Source of the DNA: Aphelocoma coerulescens
Lineage: Eukaryota > Chordata > Aves > Passeriformes > Corvidae
Length of the DNA stretch: 64,000 nt
Assembly (NCBI RefSeq): GCF_041296385.1
Contig: NC_091014.1
Span: forward strand, 14,669,578 to 14,733,577
Direction: 5' to 3'
How positions within the stretch are numbered: position 1 is the stretch's first letter; every line of letters starts with the position of its first letter. Under the pieces are notes generated by a model, which ran no database searches, was not told the DNA's origin, and was given only the letters and a program-made list of their open reading frames with translations. A program made the position numbers and the translations under genes. Positions 41,101-54,300 of the stretch are shown here, piece by piece.

Positions 41101-42409
41101 AGTCTATTCTGCAGTACTGAAATTCTTTAGTTTTTGTTGGATCTGTAAGCCCCAAACCCTAATATGTAATACAAAGAAGTTCAATATTGACTATTTTCTT
41201 TTTTATAACACCAATTCATGCTGTCTTTTTTTAGAAGTTTTTGGAGGCAGCAGTACTGGTAAGGGGATGAGGGTGAAGAATTTATTAACTTGAGATGCAG
41301 CACATTTGCTCTCCACTTACTTTGTAGACAGTGCTTACAAGAGTTAGAGGACCGTTGGTGCTGAGAAAACCTCTAAAAGCAGGTTACGTGATTCTTCTAA
41401 CCCCACATACACAATATTTCCCATCTAAGTTGAATCTACCTTAAATCAGCACTGATTGGTCTTGCTGTTGGCATAACCACGAAAAAATGTGACACTTTCA
41501 GTCATACTGGTGATGATTTTACAAGAAAGAGGCAAACTAAATGATGCAAGTACTAATATCCTTCAAACAACTCCTACTGTCTCTTGCAAAACTAGGATAA
41601 AATCAGTTCTCATACAATTCATTAGAAATTACAGAGCCTTTTACTCTTCACAAAGATTGACCTGCTATGTCCTCATAAATCCATGGCCAAGAAGGCAGCA
41701 CCAGGGAAAACATGCTGACAAAGATTGCTTTGCTTTGCACACAAAGTCGAAGAAGGCATTTGGGTCCAGCTGTCAATTACCTGACCTCACAATGAGAAGG
41801 CACAAACGATCTGAATGCTTCTGAAAAGGCTAACAGTTACACTGGTAAATGATTATGTTATCCTTAGAATTAATGACTGGAGGGATATTAGTGGTTTTAC
41901 TAGTGCTTACCAGAAAAATACAAAGTGAGCTTGGGAAGTTTTACTCTCTCTTTTACCTTCTACTAAAGGATGGTCCCTTCTCACTCACCACATTAGAAAG
42001 TTTCTTTTTGCTTTTATCACCTCATCTTTCACATGAACTTATTTTTTTAACAAAAGAAGCAGCGACTATGTATGAAATTTTAGGGAGTTAGAACAAAAAT
42101 CTTCCTTGTGATCTGTACTGACTTTCTATGCTAAAAGAAGCCACAGAATTCCATCATATTATTTTAGCCTTGAACCCAAGATTTCTGGATGGCTAAAGCA
42201 CTGTGTGCTTCCAGGGAAAGCACCAGGGCCTTATGCAAGGATTTTGTGCAACAGAAAGTCTACTACATCCCTTGATAAGCTGTTCCTATTTAATTGTATC
42301 ATTAGAAAACTGCATCTTATTTCTAGTCTGAACTGATCTAGCTTCAGCTTTCAGCCATGAGAATCCCCTTAATCTACCTGAGAAAGAACCATCTAACTGT
42401 CAGATACCT

Positions 42410-42650
42410 TTGCCCTGTCTAAGTACTTATAGACTTATCAGGTAGCCTCTACTGTCTGTTGATAAACTAAATAAATTGAGCTTCTTAAATCTTCCATTCC
42501 AAAGCTGATTATCCAGGCCTCAAATTAATGTAGATTTTTTCTGAACTCCTTCCAGTTTTTCCAACACCAGATGTGGACAGGAGAACTGGGATACAACATT
42601 TCAGTAAAGCTGTATAAAATGCAGCAGTATTCACCTCCCCCTACTCTCCC
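42410..42650 (-). mobile_element. Ancient CR1-group LINE fragment, antisense
   Basis: The plus strand carries TACTTATAGACTTATCAGGTAGCCTC, GATAAACTAAATAAATTGAGC, TTTTTTCTGAACTCCTTCCAGTTTTTCCAACA, TGTGGACAGGAGAACTGGGATACAACATTTCAGT. These are in the order of the reverse complement of the CR1-group reverse transcriptase C-terminus, known from turtle and crocodile copies. It appears older than the other CR1 pieces in the window. Similarity may begin as far left as 42300. Confidence 0.7.
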
Positions 42651-44974
42651 AGTCATGCACTTTCAGCTCCTTCAAGAGTGCTTTGCAAAAGGAGCAACAC
42701 TTAAATTAACCAACCCTCAAAAGCAATTCCTTCATCTCTACTTTTATTATATCTAGAAGTTCTTTCTAATACAAAATATTCAGAATGGACCATGACCAAG
42801 TTTACTTCTGTTTGTTGTAAAGAAAAACATAATGTATTTTTAACCCCAATTGCATAAGCTCCAAGTATGATGAAATATATAAATTCGGTGTCTGTATTTT
42901 ACAAGAGAAAAACTGCAGAGAGAAAGATTACACTGCAATCATGTAATAGTTACCCAATTTAAAGCTCCCTCTTTAAACCACTATTTCATTCAATAAATGC
43001 AACATTCCCAGCCTATTTTGCACTATGGTGTTCTGATGCTTACTTACATATTCACCTCTTGAGGTGCTGGGTGGTCACAGCAGGTTTTATTCTCAGCAAA
43101 ATCCGGTGGGCACAACGAAAAATTGCTTCAGGCTAAAGCCAGTGTTCCTCCAGACAAAAGGCAGAGCTGCAGGCTAGTCATGGAGGATTTGCTAATGTTA
43201 TAAATCTACCCACGTAGTGAAAATTAATTGCCAGTTACAATCTTCAATTATTACTGTATCATCAGCTAGTTCCCCTTCCTATTCTGGATGAAAAAGAAAC
43301 CTGAATAAAATCATGAAGTATCTAGGATGACCATTTTCACAACACAACAAAAAGAAAACTGCCCAAAAAAATCCAATTAGAGATTATAAAATCATATCCT
43401 ATCATATCTGGTAAAGTGTACATGGTTCTCACTGGTAGAGCAGGTGCACAAAAGAAAATGACTGTAATGTTCGCACAGAAAAGGAGCAAGCTAGCTAGCT
43501 TTTGGACCAGTAACATCAAATTCTGCTTTTAAGTAATTTAAAAATTACTGAAAAGCACCATACTAGAATATGTGGTGACTTGCTAAAATACAGTGAAGTA
43601 CTGCAGGTTTTTGCCGTAATAAGAACTGACCTATTGTCATAAGTGTGGTTTGGGTAACTGTTCTTTGGAAGAAAGATAAACCCCAGCAATGTATTTTGAA
43701 ATATGTCAGTCCTTACTTTAATGAGTAAAATTTGGTGTCAATGGCAGCATCAACTTTTGAAAAACAGTAAACACAGTGCTAGTCAGTAAAGCCTACCACA
43801 ACCTGTCATAGGGAAAGGTAATATGCTCTAGTACTTTCCTTTTTCTTTTTCCCCCTGTAAATATATACATTCCATGTACTGTATTCTCTTTGTAATCTAG
43901 AAATAAGGCATTGTTCCTTCCCTTTCCAAATTGTTATGCAGTAACATACTTCAGTGAGGACTGGATTACACCCTATCAGTACACAGTAGGCTTTCAGTGT
44001 TCTTTCAGTTAATTCCAGTGCAGGTACGATTGGTCTTGCAGCAGCAGCCATGTTTGCCTGTCCTCTTCCAGTGACAAAAGGATTAATTTCTACACACAGA
44101 TGGTAGGACACCTTGGGCCTCTTTATGAAGAGAGGTGATCTATAAACATCAGTAGTCAACTTCCTACTTCTCCTGACTTCTTCCCATCCACTCATTCCCT
44201 CTGCCTCTCCTCACATTGACTTGAATCGTATGTCATACCCTTCCTCTGGATATATACACACTGTCCTGATTATTACTCAAGGCAGCTTCAATATCATGAT
44301 TTTGAACACAGGGAAAGTCTCTCTCACAACCTCACAGTATTAAAATGAGCAGGCTTTTAAAAGCACTTGTTCTGTGTATTGTTTTCATGGCACAATATGT
44401 CTGCACATGGCATGTCAGAAATCTGCCATGGAATGCCCACATTCAAGGGGCTCTCCTGAAAAAAAAATTTAAACTTCAGAGGAATTTGGACACAACAGGC
44501 TCATTCTAAGGTTGATGTTCTAGAACAAGAGTCAAAACTGTTTAGAATTTTGTATGTCACTTTACCCTCCAATCCTGTAATATACAAACAAATAGGAATA
44601 AAAGAACTAATACAGAAGAAAGAGTGTAAAAGAATGACAAATGTTGTTTCATACTCAATGCGTTAGTTTGTCTTCACTTTTTACCTAGTAGCAAAACTAG
44701 GGCACTATTAAAGAGAACAGATGATGCCTAATAAAAAAGGGAATGTTTAAGTATTTGGAGAGCAGAGGGCATGTTTAGGGAACAGAGTTAAGAAATATTA
44801 AGATTTATCTTTCAATATTTATGTTATTTTTGCAGTTTGGCAATTACAATTGGTTTTGCTTTCCAGCTCCAAGACAGTAAGACAATATTAACAGAACAGG
44901 GAGAGTTTATTTTTACAAATTAACTGCTTTCACTAGAAATCTGTTCTGTATGCTACTTTCCTGTGTGCTATACT

Positions 44975-45190
44975 ATCAGCTTTGATGCCTCCTTCCTCCA
45001 CATAAACTAATTATTCTCTACCTCCTTCAAATTCCTCCTTAAAATAGCTTACTGCATGAAATTTTTCAACATTCATAGACTGATTTTTGTCTTCACAACA
45101 TACACTACTTATGGTTTTGTCTGAAATGTATTGGAAGCTCTCAGAAATACAGACCATATCTTGCTGTTTTAAAGCTAACACTTATATACA
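44975..45190 (+). mobile_element. L2-like LINE 3'-end fragment
   Basis: TACCTCCTTCAAATTCCTCCTTAAAATAGC followed by TACTGCATGAA..., then GGAAGCTCTCAGAAATACAGACCATATCTTG, recalls the L2 3' region ('tccttcaaatccctcctcaaaactcac... attgtaagctctttggggcagggaccgtctt'). The copy is very diverged and the call rests on block order only. Confidence 0.45.
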
Positions 45191-46649
45191 TTACATCATT
45201 TGAACACATATGTGACACATCTTTTTAGAACTTTTCCAAATACATACTTAATTACAAGGAAGTTAAAAAAACTCAAAACAAATGGAAAGCCTACAAGAAC
45301 TCCCACAGAGGATAAACTCTTACCTTCTAGGAAAGGGATAAAAGTTTACAATACCTTTGATTTGCCAAGGAGCTTGAAAAACAAACAGTCAGAATAGTGA
45401 CAGGTATCTTGAAAAGCTGGAAAGAATAATAAATGCCACAAAATAAAACTCGTAGCATTCCCTCCCTGAGCAATGCAGTCAAGAATAATTTTTCCTGATG
45501 AGCAAGAAACTCAAAAATATGTAAAGCTGCATTACCTCTTTCAAAATTTAAATACCTACAAGGCTTGGTAATGTTCACACCCAGTGTGTTGAGAGTTATG
45601 AGAGAAACTGAAGAAAACTTACACCAAGCACAGAATGTTCGAAGACTCTATTAAAAGCACTATACACACAGCTCACCATAATTTCAAGAGCTGAAACATT
45701 TTTCCTCCCATTTCTCCTCATGTTTTTCCATTGCCATGCATTCAGTTTCTTAGTATATTTGCCCAAGGTTCTCCAAGTCTTCTAAAAAGCCAAAAATACA
45801 GCAAAAGCATGAATACAGATCAGAACCACAGAACTTCATGATAGTGCACAAAAAAAAACCCTGAGAGACCCTGAAGAGAAAACCTGAAGACTTTTTTGCT
45901 TTCCCTTTTTTCTCAGCACCTCTGCATGGTGACGTGTATAAGCTGCTGGGATGACTGAACATTGATAACATACAGGGACATGCAGAAAGTTGCTTGGAAA
46001 AGGCAGGCAAGGTAATGAATAAAGCCTTCCAAGTCAAAGGATCAGCTCAATGCTCTGTGAGTAAGGGAACAAATCTCTCCCACAATATTCTCCTCTTCTT
46101 TAAACAGCTGTTTAGATCTACTAAAAAGATGTGAAAACGTGAGATTAACTTCTTAAACACTGAATGACATGAATGACAGCCATTCCACGTAACCCCTCTA
46201 AATTATTATGTCCTGCTTTCTCAGAGAAAAAAAAAAAATGCTGTATCATAAAGCATGCCTGCCTGTAGCATGTAGACAGGAACAAGCTGCTTTGCCCTGC
46301 AAGACAAGCAAAAGCCATACAACCATGGTTACTGCAGCACCGTGCCCAAGCTCTCACGATACACCCTGAGCATACGACATTACCCGGGGCCCAGTCCACG
46401 ACAATGCAATTCCATGGCCTTGTCTCAGCTCTGGAAGCAGGAAGTACAAGTCAGTATCAGTATGTGACAGACCACGTAGACATATTATCTACTTATGATG
46501 CACTGCAAGGAACAGAACTACTACTTTCATGTCAATCATGCAATCTTATAGATATGACCAGACACTCTTCCCTCTCCTTGATGGGCTTTTTTTATTTTGT
46601 GATGGTTTTTGCTTCTGCTTGCCAGTACTAGGTCCAACTCTACCAATCC

Positions 46650-48380
46650 TGAACTCATGCTGGTCTTAAACATCCATTTTCTTCACTGTATTCTGCCTGT
46701 CCTAGAATTTGCAGTGGAAAAGAGAACCAGTCTGAAAATGAGGTTATCATACATTTTCTCTCTCTCCTGCTGCTTACTAATCTGTGCCATTCCTCCAGTT
46801 GAGCTGAACCCACACCTGCAATTTCAGCCTTTTTTCTTTCTACTTTTGACTCACTCCTCAAACCTTCTCTTTTGTATCTATTTCTTTCTCTGCAATAGAA
46901 TGCAAATATTTATTCCAAGAGAAAGAGGGAAAACATAATAACCATTTCACATTCTCCCTTCCCACTCTCTTTCTCTCCCTTATAGCTCTCCCTTCTTCCT
47001 TGTACAATAGATATAAAACACATCTGTCCCACTCTCCACTTGCCTCACTCATATCAGCCAATACCTCCCATCTCCTTTCTTCTGCTCTGACAGAACAGCA
47101 GGACAGCTAGTCTTTTCTGTGTTTGGAAATCTACTTCTGACCTCTTCATTCTCTAACTACACTACTCTTTCTGTCTTTCTTTCACCTTTAACATTATTAT
47201 GCTCTGCTTGATAACAAATTACACTTTTGTCTCTAACTTCAGCCTGAGTTTCCTTCATCTGTCCCTTGCATTACAGTGAAACTACTCTCACTAAAATGTC
47301 TAAAAACCTTTTACTATTGCAACATCACAAATTAATCATTTCCATCACCCATAACCCTTGTGCATTCTTCATAAAAATTGAATTTCTCCTTTTGAAACAT
47401 TCACTCTCTGTTTCTGACTTCCATGACTGTACCCTCTCCTACTGCTCATCCTTCCTGTACCAATCCCTTCACAAAGCACTGGCAGGCTCCTTATTCCTCC
47501 TTTGTCTTTTAGCAGGTCTCCATTGAGCTGTATCTTTTGCTCCTACTCTCATGTCTGAGAATTTTACATTCTGTTCCTGAGAATAGGTCTCAAATACAGC
47601 AGATTTATGTCTAAACAAAAAATTGCATTCTATCTTTCTGACACCTCTTGCCACTGAGTAGCTGTTAGCTTCAGCACGATACAGATAGAACAGAATTTAG
47701 ATCTCACCACTCCTACCCTCTCTTCTCCACCTCCTCTCTTGATCACCCTGGACAGCATAATCAACTTGTCCATCATTCAGATATAAAATACTATGATAAA
47801 CTACTATGTCATCTTTGCCAGTAACTTCTCTCTTGATCCATTCATTCAGGTTACATCTATATCTAAATGATTTTTCCTGTCTTGCATCCCTAGGACAAAG
47901 TCTACTCTAAACATCTTCAAGAGCTAAAGCTTTGTCTGGGCCTTCACCTCACATTAGCTATATTTTCTTCTTTTTCATGCTGAGGAACATTATCCTGCTT
48001 GTTCACACTGTTCCAAAAGTTCCTTATTCTATATTGTAATACTGCTTTACTCTATGCATCCTTCTATGCACAATCCTCCAGTCCAAATTTAAATATTGGG
48101 AACAACTCATCTTTGCTTTCCAGGTTCCTCTGTCTTGTGTACACTATACTCTCCACATCCTACTTGCTGTCACACCATTTGCTCACATTTCTAGTTGGCT
48201 CATGATGTCAGTATCCATTTACGAAGCTTTCAACAACCAGTCCGTATCTTCATTCAGGCAAATTTCTACACCTGAGTAAGGACACCTTCCAAGCTCTTGC
48301 AAAATAACTTCATTGCCCTCCAAATATCACCTTAAAGCTTTCCTTGCTACAGTTCTAAGAAAGCCACTTTAGTTTAGCCT
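46650..48380 (+). mobile_element. Long L2-like LINE ORF2 fossil, sense on plus
   Basis: About 1.7 kb of persistently pyrimidine-rich plus-strand sequence. From about 47230 it follows the L2 ORF2 order: CTTGCATTACAGTGAAACTACTCTCACTAAAATGTC (conserved 'gaaactgccctcactaaagtctc'), a GACTTCCATGACTGTACCCTCTCCTAC block ('gactctgtcctctcctggttctcctcctac'), then a TCATCTTTGCCAGTAACTTCTCTCTTGATC block and a GGGCCTTCACCTCACATTAGC block. TTCCTCTGTCTTGTGTACACTATAC and CCACATCCTACTTGCTGTC come last. No frame stays open. The 46650-47200 part is CT-rich but not clearly alignable. Confidence 0.55.
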
Positions 48381-51300
48381 AAAGTCAACATTGAGCAACT
48401 AAGTGCTTTTGTTCGTCAATATTAAAACTCCTGCTTTGTCATACACTAAAAAATTAGTTCTCTGCAGCACAATTTCACAACACACACAAGCACACACCCT
48501 TCCTCCCTGTGCTGGTACCCTGCACAGCAGCATCTTGTGTCTGATGGGGCTGCTAGGCATTAGGAACATGCAAATAGTAATACTGCTTCCCTAGTCACTG
48601 CAGTAAGAGATCAATTACTTATATTCTTCCAGGTCATTATCCTCTATCTCCATTATCAGACCCAAACAAACAAGGTTTTGGCTCTGTCAGTGTTTCTTGT
48701 GGTGGCATGGGTCCAACAAACTTTTCAGGTTTAAGTCATCGTATCATCCTGTCTCAGTAAGACATAACTAAGAGCAGCTTAAAAAACAACTGAATATGCT
48801 ATCACCTGATAATCTATCTCATCTAGACAATCACAACTGGCCACCTGAGGACAGGATACCTATCAGAGATTAAAAAATGAACCCACATAATGATTTACAT
48901 TTCTTTAAATCTTAGCTTCCATTCTGACCATTTCAGCTCAAAATGATGACAAGCTCAAACACCTTATTCTGTCACTGGAGAGGTCCAGTCCCATCCTCTT
49001 TTGTCTTGCTAGAGAAGAGAATTTTGATCTAGCAAACTTCTCAACAACTACTATTTATATGACATTAGCAGTGTTTAATCCAAGTATCATTTCAAATTCC
49101 CGACTGTGCCTGCCCTGTATGTATAGCCCCCTGCAGAAAGAAAAGGAAGAGAAAGAATGACTGGACAGAAAATATAAAACACTGTATAAGAGAAAAAAAT
49201 ATAAAATAAAGAACGTAGAGAAGATAGAAGATCACACAGAATCAAACCGCATGAACTCTTGCCCTTTGCCAGTCATTCTTATGTCTTGATGCTACTTCAT
49301 CAGTCACCCTTCTGTCTCTTCTGCTGAACACCTGCTCCCAGGGAACGGAAAGGGAAGCCAGCCTTACCCCTGTGTACCACACACAGCTCTGTCACAACAC
49401 AACAGCTTCCGTTTCACAGATGATTCAGGAGGGGCCCACGGACTAAGTGAAACTGCACTAGACAGATACTGGAATTGTGTAGAACCTAGAACTTCTGTTG
49501 GCAAGTTCCTTGCTACTTCTGGCTGATGCTCTTTCTGATCTCGGAAAACTCCCCTTCTCTTTTGCCAAACAGCACACATTTCATAAATACATGAATGCAG
49601 AAACCAAAAAGCTGGAAGACCAAATAATTGTAAATTCTAATTACTGCCAAGAAAACAGACAGATAGGAATATGTATTGGGCTTAAGCATTGTATTATTAA
49701 CAGAGCTTAGTAAAATATGAAAGGAAATTACTGAATAATAAGCAAAACATTTCAGAAATAAGGAAGACATTTCTATGAGTACAAGACCAAGAGAAATCAG
49801 AAAGCTCACTTCTCCAGCAACATCAGTGGCTTTCAGGCATAACTTTTAATAAGCCATACAAAAACTTATGACAAAACTAGTCCTTTAAAAACAACCATAG
49901 AAAGGGACACAGAAAAGGAGAGAAATTATGCATGCAATAGTTGGTTTTCCTCTGTTCCGTATCAGTTGCAAGTAACTGTGCTGGATTCGTTCTTCAATTT
50001 GAGTCAGCTTAGTCAGCTGCATAGCACTGTGATAAAAATCTGGGCCATTTTTACTCTCACTGCATCTACCCTTCTCATCCAGCAAAAGAACCATCAAAGA
50101 TTTCTTGCTATAGACTTGCTAATAGACCTCTGTCAAACACCCTTACTGTTTGCACTTACTGACAGCACTTACCAAGGGTTTTTTTTGCATATTAATTACC
50201 TAAAGACACCAGCTTCACCTGGCATCCTGCACCATTAACTCCTGAACCAGCTTTTTCAAAGACAAGCTGAAGAACTTCTCCATCGAGTTGAACTTGGAAG
50301 ACAGAAGGATCCAGTAACTTAATTTATGCCCATATAAAGCAAAAATTTTTCTTGCTAGTTACTCCAAAATCACTCTTAATAATAAATAATCATGGCATTC
50401 ATGTAAACTTATATTGGAGTTAACTCTTTAAGAAACACTCATAGGACCAATACTATTTTTACTGAAGGTGATCTTAGTAATGCATGCAGTGACTAGCAGA
50501 AACTTTCACTTTGACTATCAGAAACTTATACTTTCTGCCTACAGGACTCCTGTGATTCACAGCTTAAATAAAATGTAATTTGAAATGTTTTCTATAGGAT
50601 TTTCCAGTGCTTTAATCTCATTCATACACATCAGCCTTGCTTAAATGGCTAGTATTTTTTTGCCCCAAAGGTAAAGCAGAACCTGATAATGTCCTAATTT
50701 TTAATTAACTAGAAAAAAAGGCCTATTTCAAAGAAATTACTCCATTTCACAGTGGAAATGGTTCAGCTCTTGTGTAGTCTTTTTTTTATACACTGAAATC
50801 TATATTCCATCAATAAACTATTAACTACATAGAGGCAGAACAAGAAGAAAACACACACATGTTTTAATACCTCAATCAAAATTAGACAGACAAAGTCATT
50901 TACTTTCTGTAGTGACAGCAGGGCTTGGGGTACCCTCTAGTAAACACATAAATTTCCCTCTTCCTCAAGTCTGGTTATAAATTACAACAAGTAGAATGAA
51001 TGTCAGAGACAGATCCTTAGAGACACTGCTGGCAGTTGACAGGGAATCACACATGGTTTCCCCACACACAATCAAAAAAGGTACCTTAAACTACAGGAGA
51101 TCTAACCTCCTCAGAACAACTGTTGCACAAATACTGAACTTCATCAAGATACGTGCCACCTAACAAAAACAGATTTTTTAATGAAGTCATTTACAGCAGA
51201 ACAGTTTTAGATACACGTTCAAAAACATCAAAATCTTGACTTAAAACACAGAATGTCTGATCAGAGAGCCTTACTCCACTCCTTTTATCCAGTGTGTGGG

Positions 51301-54300
51301 ATGAAGAACTAAAGGACAGGTTTCGGAAAATAACTATGTAACTATGAAGATAAACTACAATCCTGACTAAGTTTTCTGGGCGCTATCATACAAAATGTTT
51401 CATTCTTCCTTTGTCATCATTCCTTGAAACACATTAAATGAGGTGACAGCCATAACCAGGAGACATGCCACCCCCCTGCAGAAGCTGTCCATATGAAAAA
51501 AAAAAAAATCAGAGCCTGATATAATATACAGAACTGAGAAGTCATTTACACACCAGAATGCACACCAGAATTCAATCCCACTGTCATTTCTTATCCTAAA
51601 CAAAGACCCCATGGGGACCTCTGCTTACTGCTCTTATTCCCAGAATAAAGATAAGAATGGTAAGAAAAAGTTTCTCTTGAAAACAGCCATATTCTGCCCT
51701 GCCAATCCTCAGTTCTTTCACTCATTGAGCACCACAGAATATTACATCTCTTTAAGAATCAATATCTCTGGAAGACTGTATTAGCTTACAGAGAAGAGAC
51801 AGAAAATTAGACAACATTCAACCCTCTCTTTTGCCCACTGCAAAACCAAGACCAAAACCAACTCCAAATCCCCAACTATGGTGGTCTAAATTCAATAACC
51901 TCACTTCTTTCTTTCTGAGTATGTGTTTAAAACCCTGTTATAATTGTCTTTCCCTTGCAGCCCTTTCTAACATTCCCTACTACCACAAAAAGGTGGAAGA
52001 GGAAGGTGGTAAGAAAAACAAGAATGTTTTTATTCTTTTTTGTTTAGTATGTTTTTAAAGGAGACAAATAGCACCATGGGCAAACCACTAGTAAACAACA
52101 ACAACAAAAAAAAAAGAAATAAAAGTCAACTCCAACCTCTATGCTTACATTAACCATCTGGTTTTGTCTTCTCTTCTTTCACAATCTCCCCATAAATAAT
52201 TTTAGTTCTCTTCCTCTTGCTTTTCATAAAATAGAACGCTGTATGTCACACCCTTTTTACCCCCATAGAAGTGTTTCCTACCACCACCTAACCTCCTCAA
52301 CTTCTTATTTTTCCAAGAAGAATAATAAAATCATCAAGATATTTTTCTGAAGAATTAAAAATATACTGAAAGCAAAACTAATCAGTCTCCCTTTAATTTT
52401 GTTCTTATGTTGCCAAAGGACTTATCAAAAAACTTTCCATCAGATATTTGTGTGGGAAGTCAAAATAGGAAAAAAATACATTGTAAACAATTATCCAATA
52501 GAATTAAAACTCCAGTTTGCATGTGTAATCATAAAGTAAAATGGTCAAGTTTGAGGTGGAACAATAAAGATAAAAAAACCTCTACTTTTAACACAAAATC
52601 AGAAAAACAATTAGAATTTTTTACATAACATTCTTAACATCAAACAATAATGAATCAGTATGGTTAGTGAAAAGATTCTCTATGACAAAACACATACATC
52701 ATCAGATTGAAACTTCAATAATACAAACCCACTGAACTGGGAAACTGAAGTTGACTATGACACCAAGTACCCAGACACAGACCTAGATCCCATGGGTCAT
52801 ATTTAACTCTGCTGTAATTCACGAAGATACACAGGATATCTTTTGGTCCTTTACAGCCTGTGTCTACCTACAAACACTCACAGCACTCAATGCTTGCAAA
52901 TTACTAAAACAATTGTTAATACAAGTTCTGTATGCAAAACCAAAAAAATCCCATTCTTCCATTATTTTTCTCAAATATTGTATAAAGTAGAACACGTGCC
53001 TCCAAAATTAATCTATAATCATTTACAGGCTATGGCTGATAATAACTGAACACTGTACCTGCCTCAGGCACACAGTTACTGTGATGTTTTACAGAACACA
53101 ATTTCTCAAAGACTTCTTTTACTATGCCTGCTATCTGCAAGAAAATCTTCAATTCTTCAAATATGCCATTCAACCTTTTAAAATTCAACATAAATTCTAA
53201 ATGCTGCTCTAATTCTGATAACCCCTCTTTTAGCTAAGCCAGTTGCTTGGTAGTGATTTGTCAGATAAGTTACACAATACTGTTTCTGTTTCCTGATTAG
53301 ATAAGCAGATAAGTTTCTTTTTTCTGGCACAAACATTTATGTATAAAATTTCTCATTTTCTGTGAACACTTGGAACCTTGTAATCCCCTCTCTACAAACC
53401 CACATACCAATAAAAGTCAACCATGGACAGACTGCACTTGCTATAGGAAAACTTACTCTAAGTACCAGCATGCAAAAAGCAATTCTGTCTAGAAAACTGA
53501 ACAAACATTCAGGAAATTTCTCTCCCTCTATGCTGCCTACATATACACTGCAGAATAAAGGAAAGCAGTGAGCACTACTTCTGTGTCTTTACTTTTACCC
53601 TTAAGATGGGGCACAGGGGGCACATGGCCTCGGTGCATCTCTTGCGTTACAGAAATGAACAGCACAGTCAGACTGTGACCCCTCTGCCCAGGGATGCAAA
53701 TATCAACCCCTTGGGCAGGCAGGGATTAGGCAGGGAGTGTTCCTACCCCCCATCTCCAGGAAATGCTGCTTCCCACATCCCCTTCTAGGCCAAAGTGAGG
53801 AGGAAGAGCAGCTCACCGCTCTAAACACGCATGGTACACAACCAGAAAGGAGGCAGCAAAGCAGGGATCAAGCTTTTTGGATGCACTTTTTGCCACCTAA
53901 CACCATTGTTTTTCTACAAAACCAAAGTGAAACACCTTGTCATGGTCTGGAGACCAACATCTTCACATTCCTTAGCTCCCACCATGCTCTGCACACAGTT
54001 TCACTCCTCTGAAAAGCCTTCTTGCTTAACTGCTTACAAAGGAATGGCCATATAAACCTGGTCATATCAACTAAAGATGATGAAATGCAGACAAATATGT
54101 CAAGAAGTAAGTGCAGAGAGATCAGGTTTTACACTATCTTTATCAAACAGATAAGTAATTTTTGATACTTAAAATCCTGACCGTCTGTTGCCCCCAGTTA
54201 CTTGATACAAATAAGTTACAAGTAACATTTGATTTTTCTAAGACACCACTTGCAATCTCCTGGCACCACAGATGCCATAAAAAAGGTCTGCTCAAGTCGG

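Noticed and set aside
43806..44195. 129-codon minus-strand frame containing NMAAAARPIVPALEL.
   Set aside because: No known domain, AT-rich codon use and a low-complexity Lys-rich end; it sits in intron 2 with no splice context. Treated as chance.
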